A DNA stretch of 64,000 bases from Medicago truncatula (lineage: Eukaryota; Streptophyta; Magnoliopsida; Fabales; Fabaceae): assembly GCF_003473485.1 (NCBI RefSeq), contig NC_053045.1:5606501-5670500 (forward strand), read 5' to 3'. A model generated the notes under the pieces. The model searched no databases. It was not told the origin of the DNA and worked only from the letters and a program-made list of their open reading frames with translations. Below are positions 36,317 through 47,639 of the stretch, piece by piece. A program made the position numbers and the translations under genes. Position 1 is the stretch's first letter; every line of letters begins with the position of its first letter.

Positions 36317-37326
36317 ATTTAACTTATCCTATAACCTTCCTTAAAAAAAAAAAAAAATTATCCTTTAACCTTGACAAGGGTGATCTTTTGATATTGAGAT
36401 GTGAAAATTAATGTCCAGCAAGTTACTCCTCCATGGTATGTGTGGATGTCGTTAAATTCTTATGTCCAGCATTATGAAATTAAAATAATGATTTTTTACG
36501 TTAGCTGCAAGGGTTTTAGGGTTGCCTCAGCCGTCGGAAGAATAGTTTTAAAACTCGAATCGGTAATCGACTCGGTAGAGGTATTGGTTCACTGAATCAA
36601 TGGTCGAACCACTGGATCATTGATCGAACTGCAAGAAAAAATCGGATTAAATCGGTTGACTCGATTGTATCACTCGATCTTTATATTAAAAATCTCGTAT
36701 TACACTGAATAATTCTGTTCTCTAAAATTTTTATCACAACTATAAAAAGTGAAAAAATTAACATAGTTTCACAAATTTATTTTTCAAATATAATCTATTG
36801 ATTGTGATACAATTATCAATCAAATACAAAAATTAATTTTAACCACAAAACTGATTTTCGTAAAAAGAAATATGCTATTAATCACAACAATATTTACAAG
36901 TAAGTGTATTTTTTTGGTGTTAAAAATAATTGTATATAATTTTTAAGTATAAATTGCAATATGTCGTTAAGCTAAAATTATGAAAAATATCATTTAAACA
37001 ATAAAAATACGAATTAAGACAGTAGCACAATTATGAAATATATCATTAAAAATAATTGTGAATTTCAATGTTTTTATATAAATGAAATATGAATTATAGT
37101 GAAATTTTGCAATTGAATTTAATATAATAAATAAGAATCAAAATAATAACACAACACAACTGGAGGCATGGCGTGGTGGTTGGAGCACTCCAATTTTTAA
37201 GGTGATGTTGCCAATTTTATTCCCTCTCCTAGCAAAGTGGAATTTCTTTTAAAAAAAAATATCGCGCCTGTTTATTGTTCCAAAAAATTTTGTGATGTTC
37301 CTATAGGACTAGACTGCCCGTTTCTA
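36317..37326. other. Spacer with repeat-like 'CGGTTGACTCG' stretch
   Basis: 36530-36690 is rich in 'AATCGG/ACTCGAT' words, as in the ends of some hAT-like elements; no gene. 37150-37250 has a weak A-box-like word (TGGCGTGGTGGTTGG) that I do not call. Confidence 0.35.
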
Positions 37327-37502
37327 GGGTCAATATCCTCTCCATTTATAAATTTCTTCATTTGTTCCATTTAGAGAGATAAAGACACATTAAAAGTAAA
37401 AAATAATTAATGATGGTGGGACCCACCACTTATTTTTTGTGTCTATCTCTCTCCAAATTGCAACAAATGGAAAAATTTATAAATGAAGAGGATTTTGACC
37501 CC
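37327..37502. mobile_element. Small inverted-repeat MITE, ~176 bp
   Basis: 'GGGTCAATATCCTCTCCATT' at the left is mirrored by 'GAAGAGGATTTTGACCCC' at the right. The inverted repeat continues through TTATAAATTT and CATTTGTT for about 48 bp per arm. The central word GGTGGGACCCACC is itself palindromic. A target duplication is not clear. Confidence 0.6.
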
Positions 37503-37664
37503 ATTTCTATAGGTCTGTTTTTTTTTTTTACAAATAAATATTTTCGTCTAAATTAAATAGTTTTTTAATAACAAAAGTTTTAGACTGTTTTTTTTATATG
37601 CACCACACAATATTTATAGCAAAATAAAAGAAAACTTCAAATTATATTGTCAAATTAACAAGTC

Positions 37665-38060
37665 TTGCAAACATGTGAAACTAACATCTTACAAACTAAC
37701 AAAGCAACATCGAGATTTTATTTCAGGTCGAAAGAGAAGAGCAAAATAGACAATCGTAAAATTGCAAACAAAATCGAAGGGTTTTACTCAACTACTTTTG
37801 TAGAATCGATATATGAAATCGTAAAATCGCAATCAAAGTCGATGGATTTGACCAAAAGAAAAATACTAAATATATGTTAAAAATGGTATATAATCATAAA
37901 TGACTTAGTTTATAAGAAATCGTAAAATCTCAATCAAAATCGATGGGTTTTGCCTATTTTGGAATTCTACTATGGATTTGAGTCGTTGAAGATGAAGAAA
38001 GTCGCAAAATCCTGAATTTTAGGATTTAAGTCGGGATTTTGACAACAATGTACGATATAT
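37665..38060 (+). repeat. ~390-bp dispersed repeat, copy 1
   Basis: Repeated 'GAAATCGTAAAATCGCAATC' words and the end 'GGGATTTTGACAAC' match 51605-51990 in the opposite orientation. Both copies sit a few hundred bases upstream of an RLP promoter. Confidence 0.6.
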
Positions 38061-38296
38061 AAATTCTTAAGAGAGAGGTTCAAATGTTGGCTCGGTGATC
38101 AACTTTTGAAGCTAGCTACACAAAAAAAAATTCTTAAGAGATGGGTTATTATCAGAACCATTTAACAATCAAGAAAATAATTCAAACGTAGACTTGGTTT
38201 TAAGATTGCACAATGTGCGGTCTCAAACAGGCTCTATTGCGTGTGAGACTGGGTTGAATGTTCAAATCAATAGTTAAGCTATCTGTTGCATGCAAT

Positions 38297-38306
38297 CTAT
38301 AAAAAG
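38297..38306 (+). promoter_or_regulatory. RLP-type TATA box before a pseudogene
   Basis: CTATAAAAAG followed by GAGAAAAAGATACGTTATTT matches the RLP copy 2 leader but is now joined to internal LRR sequence at about 38341. Confidence 0.6.
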
Positions 38307-38340
38307 GAGAAAAAGATACGTTATTTACATATCACTACAT

Positions 38341-39882
38341 CCTAAAAGTCATTTTCTTCTGTGTTGGAGATGATCGATTTGACAAATAATAATCTGCAAG
38401 GTCCAATTCCTTTGTCTGTCTTTAACCTTAGAACACTTTGTGGCATTGAACTTTCATCCAACAAGTTTAATGGCACAATACAGTTTGGACGTCATTCAAA
38501 GGCTAAGTAATTTAATTATACTAAGGCTATCACATAACAATTTGTCGGTTAATGTGAACTTTAGAGATGATCATGACTTGTCACCACTTCCAAACTTGAA
38601 AATTCTACGGTTGGACTCTTTACCTATCTGACAACATGATAGATGGACTAATACCTAATTCGATTTGGAAACTTGATAATCTCATTAACTTGAATCTTTC
38701 CCAGAATTCGTTGACAGATTTTGAAGGAAATTTTTTTAACTTCAGTTCTAACCTTTTTGAGCTTGATCTTAGTTCAAACAAACTACAAGGGCCTATTCCT
38801 TTCATTCCACCAGACATTGGAAACCATCTCCCTTACATACTTATTTTGTTTCTTTCAAACAACAGTTTTCAGGGAAAAATCCATGAATCTTTCTGCAATG
38901 CATCGAGTCTAAGCCTGCTAGATCTTTCCCATAATAATTTCTTTGGGACAATTCCCAAGTGTTTTGCAGCACTAAGTAACCGTCTTCGGATGTTGAATTT
39001 TCGTGGAAATAAACTCCAAGGTCATATTCCTAAAACTATGTTTCTAAATTCATGTGCACTGAGGATTTTCGATCTAAATGACAATCATTTAGACGGCACT
39101 ATACCAAAATCCATAGTAAATTGTCGGGAACTACAAGTCGATAACATCGGAAATAATGCACTAACTGGAAGAATTCCATGTTTCTTGAGTAAAATTCCAA
39201 CCTTGAGAATCATGGTTTTAAGGTCAAATAAATTCCACGGGTTTATTGGATGCCCAAATAGCACTGGTGATTGGAAGATGCTTCATATTGTTGATCTAGG
39301 CTCCAATAACTTTAGTGGCATGATATCAGCATCACTCTTAAACAGTTGGAAAGCAATGATGCGTGATGAAGATGTGTTTGGGCCAGAATTCGGTAACTTG
39401 TCCCATAATGGGACATATACCATCATCTGTGGGGACTTTGAAGAATCTTGAGTCTATGGATTTGTCAAATAACTCCTTGAATGGAGAGATTCCTCCAGAG
39501 TATATGAATCTCTTGGCAAATTCCTTTGGGCACTCAAATTCAATAATTTGATGTAGATTCCTTCAAAGGAAATGAAGGGTTATGTGGACCTCCACTGACC
39601 AACGATTGCAACGATGATGGAGTGCAAGGGCTGCCGACACCAGCATCCGAGTTATCTCATTCTCATAATGACAGTTCAATTGACTGGAGTTTCTTAAGTG
39701 TGGAGTTGGGATTTATTTTTGGGTTTGGAATTTTCATCCTCCCCCTTATTTGCTTGATGAGATGGAGGTTGTGGTATTCCAAGCATGCAGATGAAATGCA
39801 TTACAGGTTGATCCCCCAGCTAGATTTTGTGTATGAACAGCATGAAGGGAAGAGGTATAGAACTCTAAGGTGGAGATGCTAG
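38341..39882 (+). pseudogene. Multiply deleted RLP pseudogene
   Basis: The RLP leader runs straight into LRR codons (SSVLEMIDLTNNNLQGPIP), so about 1.3 kb of 5' coding sequence is gone. Further lesions are an extra T near 38483 that shifts frame, a ~50-bp deletion at 38622-38634, loss of the island and neighbouring LRRs at about 39400 (joint FGPEFGNL-SHNG), and another deletion near 39500-39550. The C-terminus from the DDGVQGL spacer through the membrane helix ELGFIFGFGIFILPLICLM to LRWRC is intact (39622-39882), with the terminal Tyr changed to Cys. The 3' UTR (39883-40150) is of the family type. No functional receptor is possible. Confidence 0.9.
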
Positions 39883-40350
39883 TCAATTAACTCACGGTGG
39901 ATCCATCATTTGTATGCTTCTCATGTTAGTATTGTTGAAGAAGAACGAATCTGATAGCTATGTGATAGCTTAATGTTGCAGTTAGTTCTTTAGCAATTTT
40001 CAGAAATAATCACTTTGTATTAGAATGTATGAAAGTTTCTCTGCTACCATTTCAGTTCTATTATAATAAATTTAATAACAGTTGTATTGTATGTGTGCTT
40101 CAAAAGTTATTTATTTCCATACTATATGAATTCAATTTCATCCTTTTCTGCTACAATTTTGTTCTTATAAATGAACTTTGTTATATTATGTTACATATTT
40201 TTAATCACGAATCATGAAACCACCATGACAACATAAAGTTAGAATATCAATCAAACTTGCATCAGAAGGCAAAAATTAGGCTCCCTACCTTAAAAGAGTT
40301 CCTTCACAGATAAGAAATATCAATGACAGTTACAAAATAGAGGAGATAAA
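39883..40350 (+). other. RLP-type 3' UTR and downstream flank
   Basis: 'GAAGAAGAACGAATCTGATA' and later 'AACATAAAGTTAGAATATCA' are shared with the regions after RLP copy 4 (55880, 56170). No gene. Confidence 0.6.
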
Positions 40351-40361
40351 TAGCATCCAAT

Positions 40362-41702
40362 GTGAGAAAGAAATTAACTCCGATTTCCAATGTGATTTCT
40401 GATCGCCGTGACTTTAGATTTTCTAAAAGGCTTATAGAAACTAAACTAAGATGTTCAAAGCCTAAGATCTCAAGAGAACAGCCTTCTTCCTATGATAGTA
40501 TCCAACAACTTGATGTACCAGCCAACACAATCAATTCTGTATGAAATAAATAATACATTTCTCTTTTTCATAACATCTATTTCATCTTAGTTTTTTAGTT
40601 CTATTTTCTACTAACATTCATCAGCATATATATAGATGGAATTTTTAATTATATACATATTTTGAGATTTGATGTAGGCATATCAAGTTGAAAAGGAAGG
40701 TTGTGATCAAGTACAATCGCCATCAAGAGCCCCAGTACAAGTTGCTCATCCTCTCACATTGTAACCAAATTTGGGGCATAAACAGGCTGAAAATGTTGAA
40801 AACTTAACAGCATGTATAGCCGAGAATACGGGAGAACAAGGTGAGGCTGAAATGTCCTTGTCCAAAAATTCAAATCAAATTGCTGGACATAACACAATTG
40901 AAGAAACTATCCCTCATCAAAATGAACCTTTGGCAGAGGAAACTCAAGCCTCAAATAGATTTGAGGAAGCAACAAATATGAAGTCTATTTCTAGAGCTGG
41001 ATCATCATCCCCATCTTTAAGAGTCCTCAAACTTACTGAAGTGGTTGCCATGTGGAGAAATGATGATGGGGTTTATTCGGAAGTAAAAAGCCAGTCTGAA
41101 GACACGGTTTATGGATATAAAGTGAAGCCAGAATTCATGCCTATATTAAGAAAAATTATCGACAAGCATGGATATATTTCTAAGAATTGTGTGGCAAGGT
41201 TGGTGAAAGACCGTTCAAAATTGTTGGAGATAATATGTGAAATCTTACACGATTTTCGAGATATGGATCTTACAAAAGTCAAACAAAGTTTCGTAGAAAG
41301 CAAGATTTCTCTTAGTAAGGGACTACATAAAGGTACGAATTGCAGCTTGAATGGCTTTCCATGAGTCTATCTGAGGTAATTGGCGCAATTAAAATTATGG
41401 ATAAGTTTGATATTCTAGAAGAGAAAAGAGACAATAATAGCAAGCTCCTTGAAGATGCTGAGAGTGAATTGGAAGTTTTTCAAGAACAAAAGAAGGTAAA
41501 GACAGAGAAGATGAAGGAATTGTTAGAGAATATGAGAGAATTGTCAAAGAATTTGGAAGAAATATGTGTTAAAGAGACTGCTTGCAAAGAAAGATTGACT
41601 GCAGCAAAGAATGAATCTACCTCGATATCTCAAACAGACCGGTATTACACATCTAAAGCCAGACGCTTTTTGAAACGCTCAGTGATGGATGGTTTAATTT
41701 AG
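40362..41702 (+). pseudogene. Coiled-coil PEARLI 4/phospholipase-like gene, copy A (broken)
   Basis: A first exon 40362-40538 (59 codons, donor GT at 40539) can join an exon starting at 40678 (acceptor TGTAG). The frame then meets TAA at 40762-40764, reopens, and reaches the conserved domain: YKVKPEFMPILRKIIDKHG, VARLVKDRSKLLEIICEILHDF, then WLSMSLSEVIGAIKIMDKF. The domain resembles the plant 'phospholipase-like PEARLI 4' or MATH-associated coiled-coil family; this is recollection of the pattern, not a search. A one-base deletion in ACGAATTGC near 41337 (ACGAAATTG in copy B) shifts frame, so the C-terminal coiled coil (KLLEDAESELEVFQEQKK...) is read separately. Two inactivating lesions make this a pseudogene, though it keeps the 5' part that copies B and C lack. 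Confidence 0.7.
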
Positions 41703-42665
41703 TGTTGCAATTTCATATTCCTGTTTCTTCTTTATTCATGATGATTGTTTTAGGATTTGTTTACTGTGTTTATGACTATGTTGATTTTTAAACACTTCAG
41801 TGAGCATTTAAGTTCTTGAAGTGTTTAAAAACTTATGTTTAAATACTTCAAGAATTTAAATGCTCACTGAAGTGTTTAAAAATCAACATAGTCATAAACA
41901 CAGTGAACAAATCCTAAAACAACCACCATGAATAAAACAGAAATATGAAACTGCAACACTAAATTAAACCATCCATCACTGAGCGTTTCAGAAAGCGACT
42001 GACTTTAGATGTGCAATACCGGTATGTTTGAGATATCGAGGTAGACTCCTTCTTTATTGTGGTCAATCTTTCTTTGCAAGCAGTCTCTCTAACACATATT
42101 TCTTCCATATTTTCTGACAACTCTCTCATCTTCTCTAACAATTCCTTCATCTTCTCTATCACTACCTTCTTCTCTTCTTGAAAAACTTCCAATTCACTCT
42201 CAGCATCTTCAAGGAGTTTGCTATTATTGTCTCTTTTCTCTTCTAGAATATCAAACTTATCCAGAATTTTAATTGCGCCAAGTACCTCAGCTAGAATCAT
42301 GGAAAGCCATTCAAGCTCCAATTTCGTACCTTCATGTAGTCCCTTAACAAGAGAAATCTTGTTTTCCACAAAACTTTCTTTGACTTTTCTAAGATCCATA
42401 TCTCGAAAATCATGTAAGATTTCACGGATTATCTCCAATAATTTTGAACGGTCTTTCGCCGACCTTGCCACACAATTCTTAGAAATATCTTCATGCTTGA
42501 CGGTAATTTTTCTTAATATACGCATGAATTCTGGCTTCACTTCATATCTATAAACCGTGTCTTCAGGTTGGCTTTGTACTTCCGAATGAACCCCATCACC
42601 ATCATCATTTCCCAACATGGCAACCACTTCAGTAAGTTTGAGGACGCTAAAAGATGGGCATGATG
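40985..42665. repeat. Large palindrome made by copies A and B
   Basis: Copy A (plus) and copy B (minus) face each other tail to tail with the symmetry centre near 41833. The centre is an almost perfect inverted repeat in which TGATTTTTAAACACTTCAGT is mirrored by ACTGAAGTGTTTAAAAATCA, separated by a few bases of AAGTGTTTAAA-type sequence. Arms are each roughly 800 bp and extend from the centre into the coding parts. Confidence 0.8.
41959..42618 (-). CDS. Coiled-coil PEARLI 4/phospholipase-like protein, copy B, 219 aa
   Basis: This is the only copy with an uninterrupted frame across the domain. From MLGNDDGDGVHSEVQSQPED it reads into the conserved block EVKPEFMRILRKITVKHEDI, VARSAKDRSKLLEIIREIL, then LELEWLSMILAEVLGAIKIL, followed by a charged heptad-type coiled coil (residues ~125-195, e.g. 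LLEDAESELEVFQEEKK) and a conserved end SRFLKRSVMDGLI. The ATG at 42618 is the first in frame; a TGA lies just upstream, so the N-terminal part seen in copy A is missing. No TATA box stands out. Function unknown; the family is plant-specific and poorly characterised. It may be a fragment kept open by chance or recent duplication. Confidence 0.5.
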   Translation of the reverse strand: MLGNDDGDGVHSEVQSQPEDTVYRYEVKPEFMRILRKITVKHEDISKNCVARSAKDRSKLLEIIREILHDFRDMDLRKVKESFVENKISLVKGLHEGTKLELEWLSMILAEVLGAIKILDKFDILEEKRDNNSKLLEDAESELEVFQEEKKVVIEKMKELLEKMRELSENMEEICVRETACKERLTTIKKESTSISQTYRYCTSKVSRFLKRSVMDGLI

Positions 42666-42689
42666 ATGATCCTTGTCTACATCAAACAT

Positions 42690-43385
42690 GAAGTATATTT
42701 CTAGAGCTAGATCATCATCCCCATCTTCTAGCGTCCTCAAACATACTGAAACGGTTGCCATGTTGAGAAATGATGATGGTGATGGGGTTCATTCGGAAGT
42801 ACAAAGCCAGCCTGAAGACACGGTTTATCGATACGAAGTGAAGCCAGAATTCATGCCTATATTAAGAAAAATTACCAGCAAGCATTGATATATTTCTAAG
42901 AATTGTGTGGCAAGGTTGGTGAAAGACCGTTCAAAATTGTTGGAGATAATATGTGAAATCTTACACGATTTTCGAGATATGGATCTTACAAAAGTCAAAC
43001 AAAGTTTCGTGAAAAGCAAGATTTCTTTTGTTAAGGGACTACATAAAGGTACGAATTGCAGCTTGAATGGCTTTCCATGAGTCTATCTGAGGTACTTGGC
43101 GCAATTAAAATTATGGATAAGTTTGATATTCTAGAAGAGAAAAGAGACAATAACAGCAAGCTCTTTGAAGATGCTGAGAGTGAATTGGAAGTTTTTCAAG
43201 AACAAAAGAAGGTAAGACAGAGAAGATGAGAGAATTGTCAAAGAATTTGGAAGAAATATGTGTTAAAGAGACTGCTTGCAAAGAAAGATTGACCGCAGCA
43301 AAGAATCAGTCTACCTCGATATCTCAAACAGACCGGTATTGCACATCTAAAGTCAGTCGCTTTCTGAAACGCTCAGTGATAATCC
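42690..43385 (+). pseudogene. Coiled-coil gene, copy C (broken)
   Basis: Head to head with copy B. It repeats the domain (YEVKPEFMPILRKITSKH) but stops at TGA right after KH (GGA in copy A). It shares the one-base deletion ACGAATTGC with copy A and has lost part of the coiled coil near 43215. It ends at GAAACGCTCAGTGAT, directly followed by an inverted copy of the same words (43383-43420). Confidence 0.75.
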
Positions 43386-43420
43386 ATCATTGAGCGTTTC
43401 AGAAATCGACTGACTTTATA

Positions 43421-44655
43421 TAATTAACAACAGTGAAAGTGTTAACTAAATTTTGAAAGTTATAATTTGAAATCTAAACAGAAACACATAATCATAAGCA
43501 TATTACAACAGACAGAGTACGTAAGGAATATAAAATATGCAACACAATTCCTCTTCATTTGTGAGCCATAAAAGAGAAATTCAAATAGAAGAGTGCAATT
43601 GTCTAATTGAGGATCATAACTTATTTTAGGAGAAAGACATGATTTTTGATAGAACACGATGGTGTCGTTTGATTCATGTAGCCCGAACCCACTTAGTGGC
43701 ACCATCACCTAGACTATTTTATAAACTTATAAAATCTTATTGGATTGCTAGTTCAAATTTATTAAAGTGAGGGGATTAATTACTAATGATATGCCCTAAA
43801 AAAGTACTAACTAACAAATGTAATCATCTACCAAAAAAGTACTAAAGCTTTCTTCCAAAACCCCATTTTCACATTAAGCTCGATCATGAACTGTAACATA
43901 CTATTTTGTTCCATAAGCAGAGGTACCTATATTCAAATTTAACCATAATAGTACTTACATGTGAAAGAGAGACAAAGCTTGCCAATCTCCTCTGTAGTGT
44001 TCCTCTCGATGGTTGTTCTCAGACATGTAGAGATGTAGAGATGACAAAATCAGCTGAAGCACATATATGCCGTCTAGTTGTATCACATTCCTCTTCGGCC
44101 ACTGTAAGTCATGTCCAATGTATGTAGATGAGGAGTTATGTTACTTCCTATGCTCAAAATAATTTCATTTATTAGAAGCTAACCACACTTCAATAACCTT
44201 AAAAGCTAATTATTGTTACAAGTATTGATGAAAAGGCAGAAATTGAAAGCAATAACTTTCACCAGAAAAACACTATGCAAATAACTGTAGAAACTTATGC
44301 TTACAACAACAATCAGAGACCAAAAACTATAACTACAAATTACAATCAATTTGAACACATTTCATATTATCATTTTAAATAGTAGTAATAGATTGTGAAC
44401 TTTTGAAGGAACGATTCAAATGTGATGTGAGTTAACGTTTCCAGAAAAATATTTTTGTTCTTTTCAAAAAACAAAACACCAATAGTAGTAATAGATTGTG
44501 AACTTTGTTATTTTTCTATATAGACTAAGCTTATAAAAGAAGTCCATTAAGAATTTGTTTAATTTTTTCTTTTTTTAATAAACTTAGTTTATATACTTTT
44601 TATTGTCCACGCCAAAAAAGTAGTAATAGATTGTGAACTTTGTTATTTTTCTATA
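43421..44655. other. Spacer, no gene seen
   Basis: Short frames at 43460-43708 and 43906-44127 have no family features. 'AGTAGTAATAGATTGTGAAC' is repeated at about 44383, 44482 and 44620. Confidence 0.45.
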
Positions 44656-44664
44656 TACATAAAT

Positions 44665-45291
44665 GGGTTAATTTTTAATCCCTATAAATATTCACAGTTT
44701 TGTTTTTAGTCTCTACAAAATAAAATCACACTTTTTAGTCTCTGTGACATTTTCCTTAAGCATTTTAGAGACTCAAAATGATGTTGGAAAATTTTTATAG
44801 AGACTAGTAATGTTGATGGAAAATTTTATAAGGATTAAAAATGTTAATGGAGGGATTAAAAAGTGTGATTTTATTGTGTAAGAACTAAAATTAAAATTCA
44901 TAAGGCTTAAATATGTATTTGATCCTTGCAATTAGGGATCGTTTAAAAATTGGTCCTTGTAATCGCTAATCCTGGCAATTTACCCCTGCATTGTTTAATC
45001 ATTTAAAATTTTGTCCCTCTCCCCACTTAATCACTGCCACGCCACATGAAATTCCAATTTTACTCCTAGGTTTTCAATTTTTTCTTCAATATTTTGTCCT
45101 CTTCTTAAGGGCAAAATTGGAATTTTATGTTTGGTCAAAGGACTAAATTTTAAATGATTAATGATTGCAAGGCTAGTTTGCAAGGATTAACGAATGCAGG
45201 GACCAATTTTTAAACGACCCCTACTTATAAGGATCAAATACATATTTAAGCCAATTCAAAATATTTATAGGATCATTTACTTAATTAACCC
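44665..45291. mobile_element. Mutator-type MITE (outer of a nested pair)
   Basis: The ends GGGTTAATTTTTAATCC and GATCATTTACTTAATTAACCC are inverted and flanked by a perfect 9-bp duplication TACATAAAT (44656-44664, 45292-45300). The right terminal repeat is split by a second element at 44904-45252; removing that insert rejoins CCTATAAATATT with its partner AATATTTATAGG. Confidence 0.85.
44904..45252. mobile_element. Mutator-type MITE (inner, inserted in the outer one)
   Basis: The ends GGCTTAAATATGTATTTGATCC and GGATCAAATACATATTTAAGCC are near-perfect inverted repeats. The 9-bp flanks AATTCATAA (44895-44903) and AATTCAAAA (45253-45261) differ at one base. Non-coding; terminal word shared with the elements at 13930 and 20228. 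Confidence 0.88.
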
Positions 45292-45300
45292 TACATAAAT

Positions 45301-45837
45301 TGGTTTTCTTTTGACTCAAAATTGAAGTGAAATGTAAAGCTTGTCACCGTCCACGTCCACTGATTTTAGTTTTATTTTGAGTCACCGACCATCTAATTTT
45401 TTTTTTTGAAGTAACCGACCAACTAATTTATATAATTATATAATTTCTGCATATTGTTATTATATATCATGAGTTAAACGAGCAAATGTTTAGAGCACTT
45501 ACAATAGAGTTCTACCTTATATATCATGAGCTACAATTACCTTTAATTATAACATAATCACCATACCTTATTCAGTTAATAGTTGTGTAAATTATTATAT
45601 GAAAATGAATAGATTGCTACTATCAATTACAATTTTGAAGTCCAAAATACCGTTTTTACGAGGTATTGATTGTTTTGGGTGTTGGTTATTACGGTTTTAT
45701 TTTTTTTGTAAAAGATATATCATTTGATTTCTAAGTGTGAGTGTTTGAAGTTAAACTACCACCTTCATTCTCAAGTAATGTTAGATTTTCTGTTTGTGGT
45801 ATATTGGAGAAAATATTATTTTATTTTATTTTATTTT
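45301..45837. other. Spacer
   Basis: AT-rich, nothing recognised. Confidence 0.5.
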
Positions 45838-46604
45838 TGTTGTGAATTCCGGTCTCAAAATCACACCAATACAAACTATGATGTGTGGAGTAAAGGAAAG
45901 TAGTAATCAATATCAAAGTGAACACAAGCAATAATCAACAATAACAGCACCTAGATCTAATCTAGGAATCAAAGTGAAAAGCACAAAACCACAAGCAAAA
46001 GATAAAAGGAGAGAAGAGATAAACAAACACATCAAAGATTGTTCACTCAGTTCGGTCCAAACTTGACCTACTCTGGAGGAGAGATTGATCTCTCTAGTCC
46101 ACTATCAATGAGTTCTTACAAAGAGATACAAAAGGGTTACAAGAAATTAGCTTTTGACAAGTTCACAAAGAACAACCCTAATTTCTACCTCTTTTTTTTC
46201 CAATCTCACCAATGAACAAGACACTCAATGATTTTCACTCACCAAAGTGTTTACAATGTTTCCCAGCCCAAGAGAACTATAATCAAAGACCCTAAACCCT
46301 AAAGTTGTCTCCTTTGATTTCTCAAGTTTCTCTCTCTTCAAGTTCTCCTTCAAAATCTGCAAAGAACACTTATATAGTTGTCTTCAGCGTCGAAATCGTG
46401 TCACGTTTTTTCCCCAATCGTGCCACGATTGATGCGTACGACCAACCTTATCCTGAAAGTCTTGCCCAGCAAGCCAAAAATCGTGTCACGATTTCCCAAA
46501 ATCGTGTCACGATTGGACGCCCTGAAAAACATCTCTCGACATTACCAAAATCGTGTCACGATTTTTCTGCTTCCCAACTTTACAATTTGAAGACATACAC
46601 AACA
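45838..46604 (-). mobile_element. Solo copia-type LTR, 767 bp, with 5-bp target duplication
   Basis: It runs from TGTTGTGAATTCC to ACATACACAACA, with the 7-bp inverted end TGTTGTG/CACAACA. ATTTT flanks it on both sides (45833-45837, 46605-46609). It is the same family as the LTR before the gag remnant at 26227, in opposite orientation. Read on the minus strand, five ATCGTGnCACGAT-like palindromes (46395-46562) lie upstream of a TATA-like CTATATAAG. No internal genes remain. Confidence 0.9.
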
Positions 46605-46609
46605 ATTTT

Positions 46610-47127
46610 ATATTAATAAATAATCATACAGTACAAATATGATATAAATATTATCAAAGGGCAATATGACATGAATTATAGTAGTGATTATGTGAAGTCG
46701 AGAAAATTATAGTTTGTTTAATCTGCAGCTGATTACCTCAACACAACGCATGCTTCCATTAAGACATCCGCACTGAACAAAAGTACTTTTTTGGTTAGTT
46801 ATTTTACTAGTATATACTTTTTTTTAGAGATACTATTATATACTTTTTTACTATAATATTATAATAAAATAAAATAAAATGTTATTTAATTAAATCTGAG
46901 GTTGAACCTGGTTCAACCCCGATTGAACCTCAAAACCTTAAACCCTCTCCTTCATCGGTTTAATGTCCGGTCCAGTTCTGATTACCTTGGTTTTTAGTAA
47001 AAAGCAAGTGGGAGTAGGCTTGCTAACTTTCTCCTTCATGTGTTTTTAGGTTGGAGTAAGTTAGCAGCCCCCTTCTATAAAATACTACTTTATTTTGTAT
47101 GTGAAAATATGTTAATCATTTGTAACG
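46610..47127. other. Spacer with a hAT-like end word
   Basis: 46890-46990 carries 'CCGGTCCAGTTCTGAT'-type sequence similar to 36530-36690; no gene. Confidence 0.3.
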
Positions 47128-47346
47128 CATAGTATTTTGTGGATTCCACTTGTGTGCCATTAAGGAGGGAATGTTACTGACATTGATCAATCTAATTGTG
47201 ACACATGAGCCAAATTAACTATTTTCACTCTCTTTCAAATCTTTTAAATCTTTTTCTGTTTAAAAAAACTATGATGTCACGTGTCACACTTGAATTGGTC
47301 AATGGCATGTGACATTATGTCGCACAAGTGCAATCCATATTTTGTG
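47128..47346. mobile_element. Inverted-repeat MITE-like element
   Basis: 'GGATTCCACTTGTGTGCCAT' at the left is mirrored by 'ATGTCGCACAAGTGCAATCC' at the right, with further inner matches (GACATTGATCAAT / ATTGGTCAATGGCATGTGAC). Exact ends and duplication not resolved. Confidence 0.5.
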
Positions 47347-47639
47347 TTCTTATATTTGCATAAACAAATTATGTTCGGGTATGACTGCAATTTGAAAACT
47401 CATGGATATTTTCAAAATAACAACATTAATTTAGTATTTTTGTAAAATATTTGTTCATTTTATATGTGAAAATCAATTAAATATTTGCACCGCACTCGTT
47501 GCTAATTTATGTATATATCCACGGAAACAATTTTTTATGTCCTAATATGGTAATATTTTTAAATCCGTGGGTTTTTTTTTTTTTTTTTTTTTGTATCTTT
47601 AAAATATCAATATTAAAGTTGTAAAATAAGAGACATACT